Of a DNA stretch of 22,943 nucleotides, positions 1 to 7,745 are shown piece by piece. Origin of the DNA: Pseudomonadota bacterium (lineage in GTDB: Bacteria; Myxococcota_A; Polyangia; Fen-1088); the NCBI GenBank assembly GCA_023438785.1, contig JAEXQJ010000340.1, positions 1-22,943 of the forward strand, read 5' to 3'. Within the stretch, counting starts at the first letter, position 1; every line of letters begins with the position of its first letter. The notes below the pieces were generated by a model that was not told the origin of the DNA, searched no databases, and saw only the letters and a list, made by a program, of their open reading frames with translations. The translations under genes and the position numbers were made by a program.

Positions 1-75
1 GGAACCCAGTGCGCCTATGGGAACCCAGTGCGCCTATGGGAACCCAGTGCGCCTAGGGAACCCAGTGCGCCTATG
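1..75. repeat. 19-bp short tandem repeat array (left edge of window)
   Basis: Four head-to-tail copies of the 19-mer GGAACCCAGTGCGCCTATG start at 1, 20, 39 and 57; the third lacks one T and is 18 bp. A degenerate fifth copy begins at 76. The array reaches base 1, so it probably continues to the left of the window. The core TGGGAACCCA is a small dyad (TGGG/CCCA). The period is not a multiple of three, so this part cannot encode a simple peptide repeat. Confidence 0.95.
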
Positions 76-446
76 GGAACCCAGTGTGCCGGGAGGGTAC
101 GCGCCGGGCAAAGCCCGTCGCTGCCCACGCGCAGCGATGGGAACCCAGTGCGCCTATGGGAACCCAGTGCGCGGTTGGGGCGAGGTGGAGGTGCCGGGAG
201 GGTATGCGCCGGGCAAAGCCCGTCACTGCCCACGCGCGGCGATGGGAACCCAGTGCGCCTATGGGACCCCCGTGCGCGGGTGGGGCGAGGTGGAGGGGCC
301 GGGAGGGTATGCGCCGGGCAAAGCCCGTCGCTGCCCACGCGCGGCGATGGGAACCCAGTGCGCCCATGGGAGCCCGTTGCGCGGTTTGGGGGGAGGTGCC
401 GCGACGATATGCGCCCGGCAAAGTCCGTCGCTGCGCATGTCCTGCG
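32..446. repeat. 105-bp higher-order tandem repeat containing the 19-bp units
   Basis: Units begin at about 32, 137, 242 and 347. The 137-241 and 242-346 units are both 105 bp and differ at 5 positions. Each opens with two 19-bp units (for example at 137 and 156), followed by a G-rich stretch and a conserved block with the hairpin CGGGC-AAA-GCCCG. The first unit has an extra short repeat in place of the G-rich stretch. The last unit (347 to about 446) is decayed and has a 5-bp deletion. Because 105 is divisible by 3 and GC is high, several frames stay open through it, but none resembles a known protein. I see no other gene in bases 1-486, so this repeat is the whole content of that stretch and must hold or border the rsmI promoter. 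Confidence 0.93.
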
Positions 447-486
447 CGAAGTCTCTCGATGCTTGCCGGGGACGGGTATTCGTGCG

Positions 487-1350
487 ATGGACTCGCACGT
501 GAGCGAGCCGGCCGTCGGGACGCTGTATCTGATCTCCTCTCCCATCGGGAACGCGCGCGATCTGTCGCCTCGGGCCGTGGAGACCTTGCGCTCGGCGGAC
601 GTGGTTCTGGCTGAGGATACGCGGTCAGCGCGCAAGTTGCTTACGGCCCAGGGCATTGAGCGACGCACCCAATCCTGTTTCGACGCCAACGAACCGGCGC
701 GGGCCGACGAGGCGGCGGCGTTGCTGGGCGAGGGAAAGAGCGTGGCCGTGCTGTCCGAGGCGGGCACTCCGGCCGTATCCGACCCCGGCTACAAGGTCGT
801 GCGCGCGGCCATCGCCGCGGGGGCGCGCGTTGTCCCGGTGCCGGGGCCCTCGGCCGTGCTCGCCGGGCTGGTGGCCTCGGGCCTGCCCACCGATCGTTTC
901 CTCTTTCTCGGGTTCCCGCCCCGCAAAGCTGGCGCCCGGCACGAGCTGTTTGCCCAGGTGCGCGCCCTGCCCGCCACGCTGATTTTCTACGAGTCGCCGC
1001 ACCGGGTTGGCGCCACCCTGGCCGACCTGACCGAGGTCCTGGGCGGCAAGCGTCCTGCCTGCGTGGCGCGCGAATTGACCAAGACGCACGAGGAATTCGT
1101 GCGAGGCAGCCTGGCCAGCCTGGCCCAGCGCTACGCCACCGAGAGGCCGCTGGGGGAGATCACCATCCTCGTGGGTGGGGCCAGCGGCGAGATCACCTGC
1201 GTGGCCCAACCTGATGACCTGCGCGGCCGGGCGCGCGACCTGTTGGCGCAGGGGATGTCGGCGCGCGATGCCGCCGACGCCCTGGCCAGCGAGTCGGGCC
1301 ACCCCCGGCGTGAGACCTACCGCCTGGTCCTCGAAGTCAGCGGCCGCTGA
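487..1350 (+). CDS. rsmI: 16S rRNA (cytidine-1402-2'-O)-methyltransferase RsmI
   Basis: This 287-aa protein belongs to the tetrapyrrole-methylase superfamily; RsmI uses S-adenosylmethionine to 2'-O-methylate C1402 in the ribosomal P site of 16S rRNA. Visible family motifs are the N-terminal LISSPIGN (residues 15-22), AEDTR (42-46), a SEAGTPAVSDPG block, PVPGPSA, and FYESPHR in the second half. The last 40 residues (GMSARDAADALA and following) fit the small RsmI helix-turn-helix domain. The length is normal for the family. I chose ATG 487 because homology begins just after it; the frame stays open further upstream only through the tandem repeat. The upstream Shine-Dalgarno is weak. It ends one base before the convergent plsY stop. 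Acts in the cytoplasm. Confidence 0.96.
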   Translation: MDSHVSEPAVGTLYLISSPIGNARDLSPRAVETLRSADVVLAEDTRSARKLLTAQGIERRTQSCFDANEPARADEAAALLGEGKSVAVLSEAGTPAVSDPGYKVVRAAIAAGARVVPVPGPSAVLAGLVASGLPTDRFLFLGFPPRKAGARHELFAQVRALPATLIFYESPHRVGATLADLTEVLGGKRPACVARELTKTHEEFVRGSLASLAQRYATERPLGEITILVGGASGEITCVAQPDDLRGRARDLLAQGMSARDAADALASESGHPRRETYRLVLEVSGR

Positions 1351-1351
1351 A

Positions 1352-1927
1352 TCAGATTCGGTTCTCCGCACCGCGCGCCAGGCGCCGCAGATTGTCCTTG
1401 TGGCGAACGAAGACGACGAGCGCCACGGCGGCGGCGAAGCCTAGGTTGAAAGGCGTGGCTTGGCCGAGCAGCCACAGCGAGAGGGGAAAGCCGAGCACCG
1501 CCGACAACGAGCCGAGGGAAGAAATGCGCGAAGCGGCCACGACGAGGGCGTAGAGCGTTACGCAGGGCAGGGCGGCCGCGGGCGCCAAGGCTAGGCCGGC
1601 GCCCAGTGAGGTCGCCACCCCCTTGCCACCCCGCCCGCGCAGAAAGACGGTGAAAACCTGCCCCAACACGGCGGCCAGACCGACGGCGGCGGGCAACCAG
1701 ACCTGGGCGTCGAGGCTACGCGACAGCAGCACGGGCAGGGCACCCTTGCTCGCGTCCACCAGCAGCACCAGCGCGGCCCAACCTCGCCCCAAGGCCCGGC
1801 CCACGTTGGTTGTGCCGATGTTCCCGCTGCCCACCTGGCGCAGGTCCACGCCATTGGCCCGCGCGACCACCAGGCCCGTCGGAAACGAGCCCAGCAGGTA
1901 GGCCCCCAGCAACCACAAGGCGGCCAT
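1352..1927 (-). CDS. plsY: Glycerol-3-phosphate acyltransferase PlsY
   Basis: A 191-aa integral inner-membrane enzyme that transfers the acyl group of acyl-phosphate to glycerol-3-phosphate, giving lysophosphatidic acid, the first step of bacterial phospholipid synthesis. Signatures: LLGSFPTG near the N-terminus, GSGNIGTTN (33-41), GRGGKGVATSLG (99-110) and RHKDN near the C-terminus, set between hydrophobic helices. Its ATG shares one base with the bioB stop (TGATG), so it is probably translationally coupled and co-transcribed with bioB. No separate ribosome-binding site is obvious. Length is usual for PlsY. Confidence 0.96.
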   Translation of the reverse strand: MAALWLLGAYLLGSFPTGLVVARANGVDLRQVGSGNIGTTNVGRALGRGWAALVLLVDASKGALPVLLSRSLDAQVWLPAAVGLAAVLGQVFTVFLRGRGGKGVATSLGAGLALAPAAALPCVTLYALVVAASRISSLGSLSAVLGFPLSLWLLGQATPFNLGFAAAVALVVFVRHKDNLRRLARGAENRI

Positions 1928-2889
1928 CAGGGACGCGGCGGGGCCGGACGCAGGCCAGCGTCCCGCAGAAGTTGCAGATCGGCGTCCGCGTCGTTGTTGC
2001 CGGTGACCAGCAACTTCTCGCCGAAGAAGATCGAATTGGCGCCCGCCACGAAGCACATAATCTGAGCCTCGCGTGACAAGGCGCTGCGTCCGGCCGACAG
2101 CCGCACCTGCGAACGCGGCATGACCAGGCGAGCAGTGGCGATCATGCGCACCAGCTCCAGGGGATCGATGGGTGGCCGGTTGGCGAGCGGCGTGCCGGGA
2201 ATGGGCACCAGGGCGTTGATGGGCACGCTCTCCGGGTGGGGGTCCAGGCTGGCCAGCGTGACGAGCATGGCGCAGCGGTCGCGCACGGATTCGCCCATGC
2301 CGATGATGCCGCCCGAGCAGATTCTCATCCCCGCCTTGCGCACGCGCGCCAGGGTGGCCAAGCGATCCTCTTGCGTGTGCGTCGTGATGATCGAGCCGTA
2401 GAACTCGCGCGAGGTGTCGACGTTGTGGTTGTAGACCGTGAGTCCGGCCTCGGCCAACTGAGCGGCTTGCTCGTCGGTGAGCATGCCCAGGGTCATGCAC
2501 GCCTCCAGGCCTAGGGCGCGCACGCCTCGCACCATCTTCAGCACGGAGTCGAACGCGGCGCCTTCTTTGACCTCCCGCCAGGCGGTGCCCATGCAGAAGC
2601 GTGTGGCTCCGGCGTCGCGGGCGCGGCCAGCGGCGGCCCACACCTCGTCGACGGTGAGCATGCGCCCTTTCTCCGTTCCCGTCTCGTAGCGGGAGGACTG
2701 GGGGCAATAGGAGCAGTCCTCCTGGCACCCGCCTGTCTTGACCGAGAGCAGAGCGCAGAGCTGAACCTCCTCGGGCTGGTGGAATTCCCGGTGCACGGTC
2801 TGTGCGCGGAACAGCAGCTCGGGAAGGGGCAGGTTGTAGACCGCCATGACTTCCTCGACGCGGAAGTCATGCCGAAGAGCCGTGGACAT
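1927..2889 (-). CDS. bioB: Biotin synthase BioB
   Basis: A 320-aa radical-SAM enzyme that inserts sulfur into dethiobiotin. The CxxxCxxC motif for the [4Fe-4S] cluster is at C55, C59 and C62 (GGCQEDCSYC). Likely [2Fe-2S] ligands are C99, C131, C191 and R263 (VRLSAGR), matching the family pattern. YNHNVDTS and the SGGIIGMGE glycine motif are present. It is a little shorter than the E. coli enzyme, at the C-terminus. It begins 9 bp after the toroid protein stop and overlaps plsY by one base, so the three genes look like one operon. No other biotin-pathway gene is in the window. Confidence 0.98.
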   Translation of the reverse strand: MSTALRHDFRVEEVMAVYNLPLPELLFRAQTVHREFHQPEEVQLCALLSVKTGGCQEDCSYCPQSSRYETGTEKGRMLTVDEVWAAAGRARDAGATRFCMGTAWREVKEGAAFDSVLKMVRGVRALGLEACMTLGMLTDEQAAQLAEAGLTVYNHNVDTSREFYGSIITTHTQEDRLATLARVRKAGMRICSGGIIGMGESVRDRCAMLVTLASLDPHPESVPINALVPIPGTPLANRPPIDPLELVRMIATARLVMPRSQVRLSAGRSALSREAQIMCFVAGANSIFFGEKLLVTGNNDADADLQLLRDAGLRPAPPRP

Positions 2890-2898
2890 CCCGCGGGT

Positions 2899-3975
2899 CT
2901 AGTTGATCCTTCGCAGGACCACAAGCACCCGCAGCGTCAGCCAGATGGCCTCGATGGGATCCTTCTCCTTGGGCGCCTTGGGCTTGCTCAGTGCGCTGCG
3001 CGTGATGGCGCTCTCGCCGCCCTTGATGGGCGGACCGGGCAGCCACAACCCGTTCGGTGTCTGGCGCGAACGCAGATAGGCCTCGGCGGTGCGCACGCCC
3101 GAGTTCTCCTTGCCCAGGCCGATACCCGTGATGGTGTCCAAGGCGTCGAGCACGTCGGTGTAGAAACGCGGCTCGCTCAGGATCTCCCAGTAGGAAGGGG
3201 CCTTGCGGTCCTCGTAACGATCCGGCTGTAGGAAGCGCGTGGCCAGCAGCTCGGCGGCCCGACGCGCCTCACGCGAGGCGCGCCGCTGGCTGGAGGCCGC
3301 GAAGGCCCGCAAGACCATGCCGGTCACGAGATGGCTGGAGGGGCGCGCGGCCGAGTCGGTGCGCACGCCCCGCCATGCCCAGCCGCCGTCGTCCTGGCGC
3401 AGGGAGAGCAGAAACTGGAAGCCCTTCTCCACGCGCGGATCCGCTTCGAAACCCGCGCGGCTCAAGGCCGCGATGGCCCAGCCGTGGAAGTGCAGGGCCA
3501 CCAGCTTGGCGCGCCCCTTGGGCGTATCCGCCACCGTCAGATCGGCGATGCCGCCATCACCGGCCTGGGACGACAAGATGTAGTCGGCGATCCTCTCTAG
3601 CTGCGGCCGCGCGCCAGCCTCGCCTTCCAGTCGCAGGCCCAGATCGGCCAGTCGGTCGAGCGCGCGCACGGTGGCCAGGCAGGAGGCGAACCTCGCACTG
3701 CCCATGCCCTTCTCGAGGGCGTGCGCGGCGAAGCTACCGTCCTTCTCCATCTTGCGCAGGACCGCCTTGACCTCGGCGTAATCGGCGATCTCCTGGGCGG
3801 TGGGCGCTTCGCTGTCGTCGATGAGATCCCGCCGTACGCGCGCCAGAACACTGGGGCTGCCCTCGCGCAGGAGGCGCGGAATGGGATCACTCGCAAGACG
3901 CGCACGCCATCCTGAAAGCGCTCGGGGGGGGGAGGAGGCCGTGGGCGATGTGGGAAACAGACGCGGACGGTTCAT
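2899..3975 (-). CDS. Alpha-helical toroid (prenyltransferase/squalene-cyclase-repeat-like) protein, function unknown
   Basis: 358 aa from ATG 3975; a GTG two codons upstream (3981) is an alternative. Repeats resembling the QxxxG(G/x)W signature of alpha/alpha-toroid proteins are visible: QAGDGGIADL, RQDDGGWAW and RQTPNGLWLPG. Between them are helical segments rich in Ala, Leu and Arg, including LHFHGWAIAAL. The N-terminal DPIPRLLREGSPSV followed by RRDLIDDSEA resembles the start of bacterial toroid proteins of unknown function. I see no DxDD motif, so class II terpene cyclase activity is not supported. There is no signal peptide or membrane helix, so it is probably cytoplasmic. It leads an operon with bioB and plsY, behind a perfect TATAAT. 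Its substrate is unknown. Confidence 0.8.
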   Translation of the reverse strand: MNRPRLFPTSPTASSPPRALSGWRARLASDPIPRLLREGSPSVLARVRRDLIDDSEAPTAQEIADYAEVKAVLRKMEKDGSFAAHALEKGMGSARFASCLATVRALDRLADLGLRLEGEAGARPQLERIADYILSSQAGDGGIADLTVADTPKGRAKLVALHFHGWAIAALSRAGFEADPRVEKGFQFLLSLRQDDGGWAWRGVRTDSAARPSSHLVTGMVLRAFAASSQRRASREARRAAELLATRFLQPDRYEDRKAPSYWEILSEPRFYTDVLDALDTITGIGLGKENSGVRTAEAYLRSRQTPNGLWLPGPPIKGGESAITRSALSKPKAPKEKDPIEAIWLTLRVLVVLRRIN

Positions 3976-4000
3976 GACCACAGGGGGCTAAGGTTAGCGC

Positions 4001-4006
4001 ATTATA
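4001..4006 (-). promoter_or_regulatory. -10 box (TATAAT) for the toroid-bioB-plsY operon
   Basis: A perfect TATAAT reads on the minus strand, 25 nt before ATG 3975, predicting a leader of about 19 nt. No convincing -35 lies 16-18 nt upstream. TATAAT is rare in DNA of this GC content, and the position is right for the operon. Confidence 0.5.
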
Positions 4007-4173
4007 TCGGCTCGCGCGCTGGCTGAGGTGTTCCCGTTGCTGGCGCGTTCGTACGGACGCCCGCGTTAGCGCAACCGAAGCAGGAGCCGCGGTGGGATCC
4101 GCCTGGCATGCGCAGCGAGCAGGATGTACAAATAGGGAACTCTGAATCTGCAGGGCCCGCGGGGCTGACAAAC

Positions 4174-4701
4174 ATGGAAGCCAGCGAGAGACCATCAAAG
4201 CAGGAAGCCTTCGCTGCCTTGTTGAACGAGGGCTGGGTGTCGTTGCATATCGACGCCCGCCGCCCAGGGGTCGTGGTGCCCACGCCCTTCTCGTCGCAGG
4301 CCCACCTCGTCCTCCAGTATGGGCGCAATATGCCCATTCCCATTCCCGACCTGGAGGTGACGCCGGCCGGGATCAGCGCCACGCTGTCCTTCGCCCGGGT
4401 GCCTCACCGCACTTACGTGCCCTGGTCCGCCGTCTACATCGTGGCGTGCACCAACGGGGCAGGGGTGCTGTACCAGGAGGATGTCCCGCCGGAGGTCTCG
4501 CTGGTGCCCACCGCTCCGGCGCCGTCCGGCGAGACCGTTCCCGAGCCGCCCCCAGCCGAACCGGCGAGCGGCGCTTCTCGGCCCTGTTTGCGCTCCGTGC
4601 CCGCCGAGGACGCCGAGGCGGCGGCCCTGGAGGACGACTGCATGGTGATGCGGGCCCAGGCTCGCCGCCGCAGCCGGCCCCAACTCCGCCTGGTGAAGTA
4701 G
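4174..4701 (+). CDS. sspB: SspB-family ClpXP protease adaptor
   Basis: A 175-aa cytoplasmic protein. SspB binds ssrA-tagged and other substrates and delivers them to ClpXP. The N-terminal 110 residues carry the family core: LLNEGWVSLHIDARRPGVVVP, then LVLQYG, IPIPDLEV, ISATLSFARVPH and YVPWSAVYIV. A Pro/Ala/Glu-rich flexible linker follows. The last residues PQLRLVK closely match the ClpX-binding tail of E. coli SspB (LRVVK), so both functional ends are present. I prefer ATG 4174, at the start of the conserved region, over ATG 4108 in the same frame. Neither has a good Shine-Dalgarno. It ends 3 nt from the convergent S55 gene stop. Confidence 0.9.
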   Translation: MEASERPSKQEAFAALLNEGWVSLHIDARRPGVVVPTPFSSQAHLVLQYGRNMPIPIPDLEVTPAGISATLSFARVPHRTYVPWSAVYIVACTNGAGVLYQEDVPPEVSLVPTAPAPSGETVPEPPPAEPASGASRPCLRSVPAEDAEAAALEDDCMVMRAQARRRSRPQLRLVK

Positions 4702-4704
4702 TCG

Positions 4705-6441
4705 CTACGGGCCGACCGAGGCGTCTTCGCCACGCACCTGAATCGTGAGTTCCTGCTTCCCGGTGAGGATGCGGGTGCCCGGAAACACGCTTCGTTCGGT
4801 CACGCGATAGCTCTCGGCTCGTCGGGCCTGATGGATGGGCTTGTCGATCGTATCGAGGGCCGAGGGCGGCAGGCTGGGGAGCAACTGCCCGCGCAACGAA
4901 ACCCCGTCCTCGGGGGTGCTCAAGCTGACCACCAGCGAGCTGCCCGGGAACGACTGGCCCAGGTTGTCCATCAGTCCGCGCAGGCTCTGGGGTCGCGGCA
5001 CATCGGGTTTGACCTGGGCACCGGAGGCGACATCGACCTTCACCGTGCGCCCCGCCAGGCTGGCGGGCAAGGTGACGAGCACCGTCTCCATGAATTCCTG
5101 ACCCGCGTAGGGACGCAGCCACAGGCGCAAGGGGACCGTCTGCCCGGCGCGCAGCCGGTCGCCCGGCAAAGCGGCCCCCACGATTTCCGCCACGTCGCGG
5201 CCGTGGTCCACGCGAATCGTGATGTCGATGTGATCGATCACCGCGGGCGCGAAGGGGTTGGCGAGCAACTCGGTCACGGCGCGCAGGCCACGCGCGGTGG
5301 TCAGGACGCGTGGCGAGAGGCCCTCGGGCGAGAACACCTGATCGTTGATCTCCACGTCACCTTGCCCCTGCACACCCAGCCGCGTAGTCAGGCTCAGCAC
5401 CATATCGGAGACCTCGGGGACGCCATCGGCCACGGCGCCGGTCAGGACCATGGAGGCCAGAACGGGCAGGAGCTTGGGGTGCCGCGCCAGCCGGCAGTGA
5501 AAGTCTCGGGCGGGCGCGCTCCCTTCGACGACGCGCACGTTCATGGCGACGCGCGGGGCGTGGCGGCCGAGTTGCCCCACGACGCCCGCGGGCCGGTCCT
5601 GCACCAGGGCGCCGATCTCGGCCACGGGTGAAGCCAGCTTCATGGAGCTGGAGAGGCTGGGCACGATGGTGTGCACCTCACCGAGCACGAGCGGCAGGTC
5701 CACCTGGCCCACGCCCATCATGGGGTGACCGAAGGCCAGCACGTTGCCACCGTCGATCGCCGTCAGCGTGCCCATGGCCGTCGCGCTCAGGTCGCCGTCG
5801 ACCAGCATGGCGCCCACGGGCACTCCAGGCTGCAGCACACCGGGCGCCATGTCGGTCCGCGTGCCCACACCGCCCGCGCGCACGGGCAGCAAGCCCAGAG
5901 GCCGTACCATCTCGGCCACCTCGGACAGCGCCTGGTCCGAAAGCCCCGTGACCGCCAAGGGAACGGCCACACGCTGCAGCCGCGGCTCGCCCACCGGCGC
6001 CGTGCCGAGCGGGCCCGGCCGGTCGGACGTGCGCTGGGGCCGCGTGCTCTCGGCCTGCATGCTCTCGATGGGCGTGACACCGGCAAGCGGCTCTTTGGAA
6101 AACGCCCAGCCGTAGGCAACGGCGCCCATCAGCCTGCCATCCACATAGACTGGGCTGCCGCTCATTCCCGCCGCGATCCCCGTCCCTTGCACCTTGGGAT
6201 CGTCCGAGCGCACGAGGATGATGTCTTGCTTGGGCAGGAAGTTGCGGATGACGGAGACGACGCGCACCTGGAAGGGCTCGGGCTTGATGCCCTGGAAGGC
6301 GGTCCACGCCTGGCCCACCATGCCGGGGCGAACCTCGGCCAGAGGCAAGATGGCGGCGCGCGGGTCGGGCGCGCTCTCGGCCCACGCCGGTCCTCCGACG
6401 AGCGCACAGAACACCAAGGCCGCCGGCAACATCCTGTTCAC
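4705..6441 (-). CDS. Secreted SpoIVB-type (peptidase S55 domain) protein
   Basis: 578 aa with a signal peptide ending AWA-ES at about residue 21, so periplasmic or exported. GMSGSPVYVDG (92-102) is the S55 nucleophile motif, Ser94 by analogy with SpoIVB. GVTPIESM follows, matching the end of the SpoIVB peptidase domain. A second S55-like segment, GTLTAIDGGNVLAFGHPMMG (224-243) with His239, comes after it, although the catalytic His precedes the Ser in Bacillus SpoIVB. The C-terminal half (about 300-578) is beta-rich, with no domain I can name. No PDZ domain is evident. Start: GTG 6441, or ATG 6432 three codons in. A TACGCT hexamer lies 9 nt before the GTG. Substrate unknown. Confidence 0.85.
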   Translation of the reverse strand: MNRMLPAALVFCALVGGPAWAESAPDPRAAILPLAEVRPGMVGQAWTAFQGIKPEPFQVRVVSVIRNFLPKQDIILVRSDDPKVQGTGIAAGMSGSPVYVDGRLMGAVAYGWAFSKEPLAGVTPIESMQAESTRPQRTSDRPGPLGTAPVGEPRLQRVAVPLAVTGLSDQALSEVAEMVRPLGLLPVRAGGVGTRTDMAPGVLQPGVPVGAMLVDGDLSATAMGTLTAIDGGNVLAFGHPMMGVGQVDLPLVLGEVHTIVPSLSSSMKLASPVAEIGALVQDRPAGVVGQLGRHAPRVAMNVRVVEGSAPARDFHCRLARHPKLLPVLASMVLTGAVADGVPEVSDMVLSLTTRLGVQGQGDVEINDQVFSPEGLSPRVLTTARGLRAVTELLANPFAPAVIDHIDITIRVDHGRDVAEIVGAALPGDRLRAGQTVPLRLWLRPYAGQEFMETVLVTLPASLAGRTVKVDVASGAQVKPDVPRPQSLRGLMDNLGQSFPGSSLVVSLSTPEDGVSLRGQLLPSLPPSALDTIDKPIHQARRAESYRVTERSVFPGTRILTGKQELTIQVRGEDASVGP

Positions 6442-6450
6442 GTCGGCGCA

Positions 6451-6456
6451 AGCGTA
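6451..6456 (-). promoter_or_regulatory. -10-like TACGCT 9 nt before the S55 gene GTG
   Basis: TACGCT (TAnnnT pattern) is separated from GTG 6441 by 9 nt with no Shine-Dalgarno, predicting an essentially leaderless mRNA. No good -35 is seen. Support comes from the same spacing recurring before other genes here. Confidence 0.4.
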
Positions 6457-6593
6457 GCACCCCGCCTGGCAGCCCGTGGTGAAAGTCTCCCATCGCCGTG
6501 CGGGCTTTGGCCCGGTCGCGACAAAGACCTGCGTCGCGGGTTGGCCGGCGTCAGAGGCCGTGGCCGGGGTATGCTGGAGACCAGGTCCCCCAC

Positions 6594-7172
6594 ATGAACG
6601 CCGTGAGCAAGCACCTGCAGACCAAGTTCCTGGCCGGGCTGCTGGCAGCCATCCCCATCGGCATCACGCTCTTCGTCGTGATGTACGTGGATGCGTTCAT
6701 CCAGCGCATCCTGCCGTTGCGTTACCCGCTGGTCGGCATTCTGGTCTCGCTGGTCTTCATCTATGGGTTGGGGATCTTCGTCACGAGTCTAGTGGGGCGC
6801 TACGTGTTGGGCGCCTTCGACCGCGCGCTGAACCGCCTGCCCGGTCTGCGCGACTTCTATCGCACGTGGAAGCAACTGGTGGTCACGCCCGACATGAACA
6901 CGGGCATCTTCGCGCGCACCGTGATCATCCCGGACGAGTCGGGGCGCGTGCGCATGTTGGGCTTCACCTCGGGCCGGCCCATTCCGGGCAGCACGGATAC
7001 GCTGTGTGTCTTCGTGCCCACGTCGCCCAATCCCATCGTGGGGCGCTTGTACATCGTGCGCATCGACGAGACTCGCTTTCTCGATCTCCCGGCCAAGGAG
7101 GCGCTGAAGATGGTGGTGTCGGGCGGCAACTACCTTCCCGAGGCCCTGGGGGCTTTGCTGAGCGCGCCATGA
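6594..7172 (+). CDS. DUF502-family inner-membrane protein
   Basis: 192 aa. Two transmembrane helices lie near the N-terminus (about residues 11-32 and 44-69), followed by a soluble beta-rich domain. Family landmarks: LQTKFLAGLLAAIPIGIT, LPGLRDFYRTWKQL, LGFTSGRP, VFVPTSPNPIVGRL and a late ALKMVVSGG. DUF502 proteins are widespread, with no assigned biochemical function that I can name. ATG 6594 has GGAGACCAGG about 8 nt upstream and begins the conserved region; the longer in-frame extension has no support. TATGCT at 6570-6575 is a possible -10. Its stop overlaps the next start (ATGA), so it is an operon with the thioredoxin-like gene. Confidence 0.9.
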   Translation: MNAVSKHLQTKFLAGLLAAIPIGITLFVVMYVDAFIQRILPLRYPLVGILVSLVFIYGLGIFVTSLVGRYVLGAFDRALNRLPGLRDFYRTWKQLVVTPDMNTGIFARTVIIPDESGRVRMLGFTSGRPIPGSTDTLCVFVPTSPNPIVGRLYIVRIDETRFLDLPAKEALKMVVSGGNYLPEALGALLSAP

Positions 7173-7687
7173 GTCGCTTGTGCGCGGCCCTCGCCCTCGT
7201 CACGCTCGTGTGGTCCTCGCCGACGCGGGCCGGAGCCTCTGCCCCCGCGGCCCGGATCATCGACCAGAGCGTCGTCAAGGCCGAGCGTGCCCGGCACAAG
7301 GGACGCGTGCTCGTCGTGCACCTGTGGGCCACCTGGTGTGGCGCGTGCGTGGACGAGTTGCCTTTGCTGGCGAACCTGGCACGCCAGGCGAAGAGCCGCG
7401 GCATCGACTTCCTGCCCCTGTCCCTCGATGAGCCGACGGCTCGGTCTGCCGTCCATGTGGCCCGCGTGTTGCGGGCCACGACCGGGGACGCGCGTTGGAG
7501 TCCCATCTTGAAGGTGTCGGACGCGGAGGCCCTGGTCGCCGAGTTGGATCCGCGCTGGGAGGGCGAGGTCCCCGTGTTCTTCGTCTACGATCGGCAGGGC
7601 CGGCTGCACCGAACCGTGGTGGGCGACCTGCCCTGGGCGTCCCTCGAACCTTTGGTGGGCGACTTGACCAAGCCGAGCTTGCCGTAG
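7169..7687 (+). CDS. TlpA-like secreted thioredoxin-fold protein
   Basis: 172 aa. An N-terminal hydrophobic signal (residues 4-16, likely cleavage after SPTRA or GASA) precedes a thioredoxin fold. WATWCGACVDELP gives the CxxC pair C57 and C60 in a TlpA/ResA context. EVPVFFVYD supplies the cis-Pro (P135). It is expected to reduce or exchange disulfides in the periplasm; partner proteins are unknown. It overlaps the DUF502 stop by 4 nt, so it is translationally coupled and probably acts at the same membrane. Lacking a lipobox, it may be soluble or anchored by an uncleaved signal. Confidence 0.9.
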   Translation: MSRLCAALALVTLVWSSPTRAGASAPAARIIDQSVVKAERARHKGRVLVVHLWATWCGACVDELPLLANLARQAKSRGIDFLPLSLDEPTARSAVHVARVLRATTGDARWSPILKVSDAEALVAELDPRWEGEVPVFFVYDRQGRLHRTVVGDLPWASLEPLVGDLTKPSLP

Positions 7688-7745
7688 TGCATGTCGCATG
7701 TTCCCTTGACGTGAAGCCGGTGGGGGACAAGGATTCCGCCGCCCC

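Noticed and set aside
1..446. CRISPR array
   Set aside because: Units are directly adjacent, with no unique spacers of constant length, and no cas genes are nearby.
15..767. Long minus-strand and plus-strand open frames across the tandem repeat, with a 35-residue peptide repeat
   Set aside because: The period of 105 (3 x 35) and high GC keep several frames open at once, none has a recognisable domain, and the frames run antisense into rsmI or lack a start. I treat the region as non-coding.
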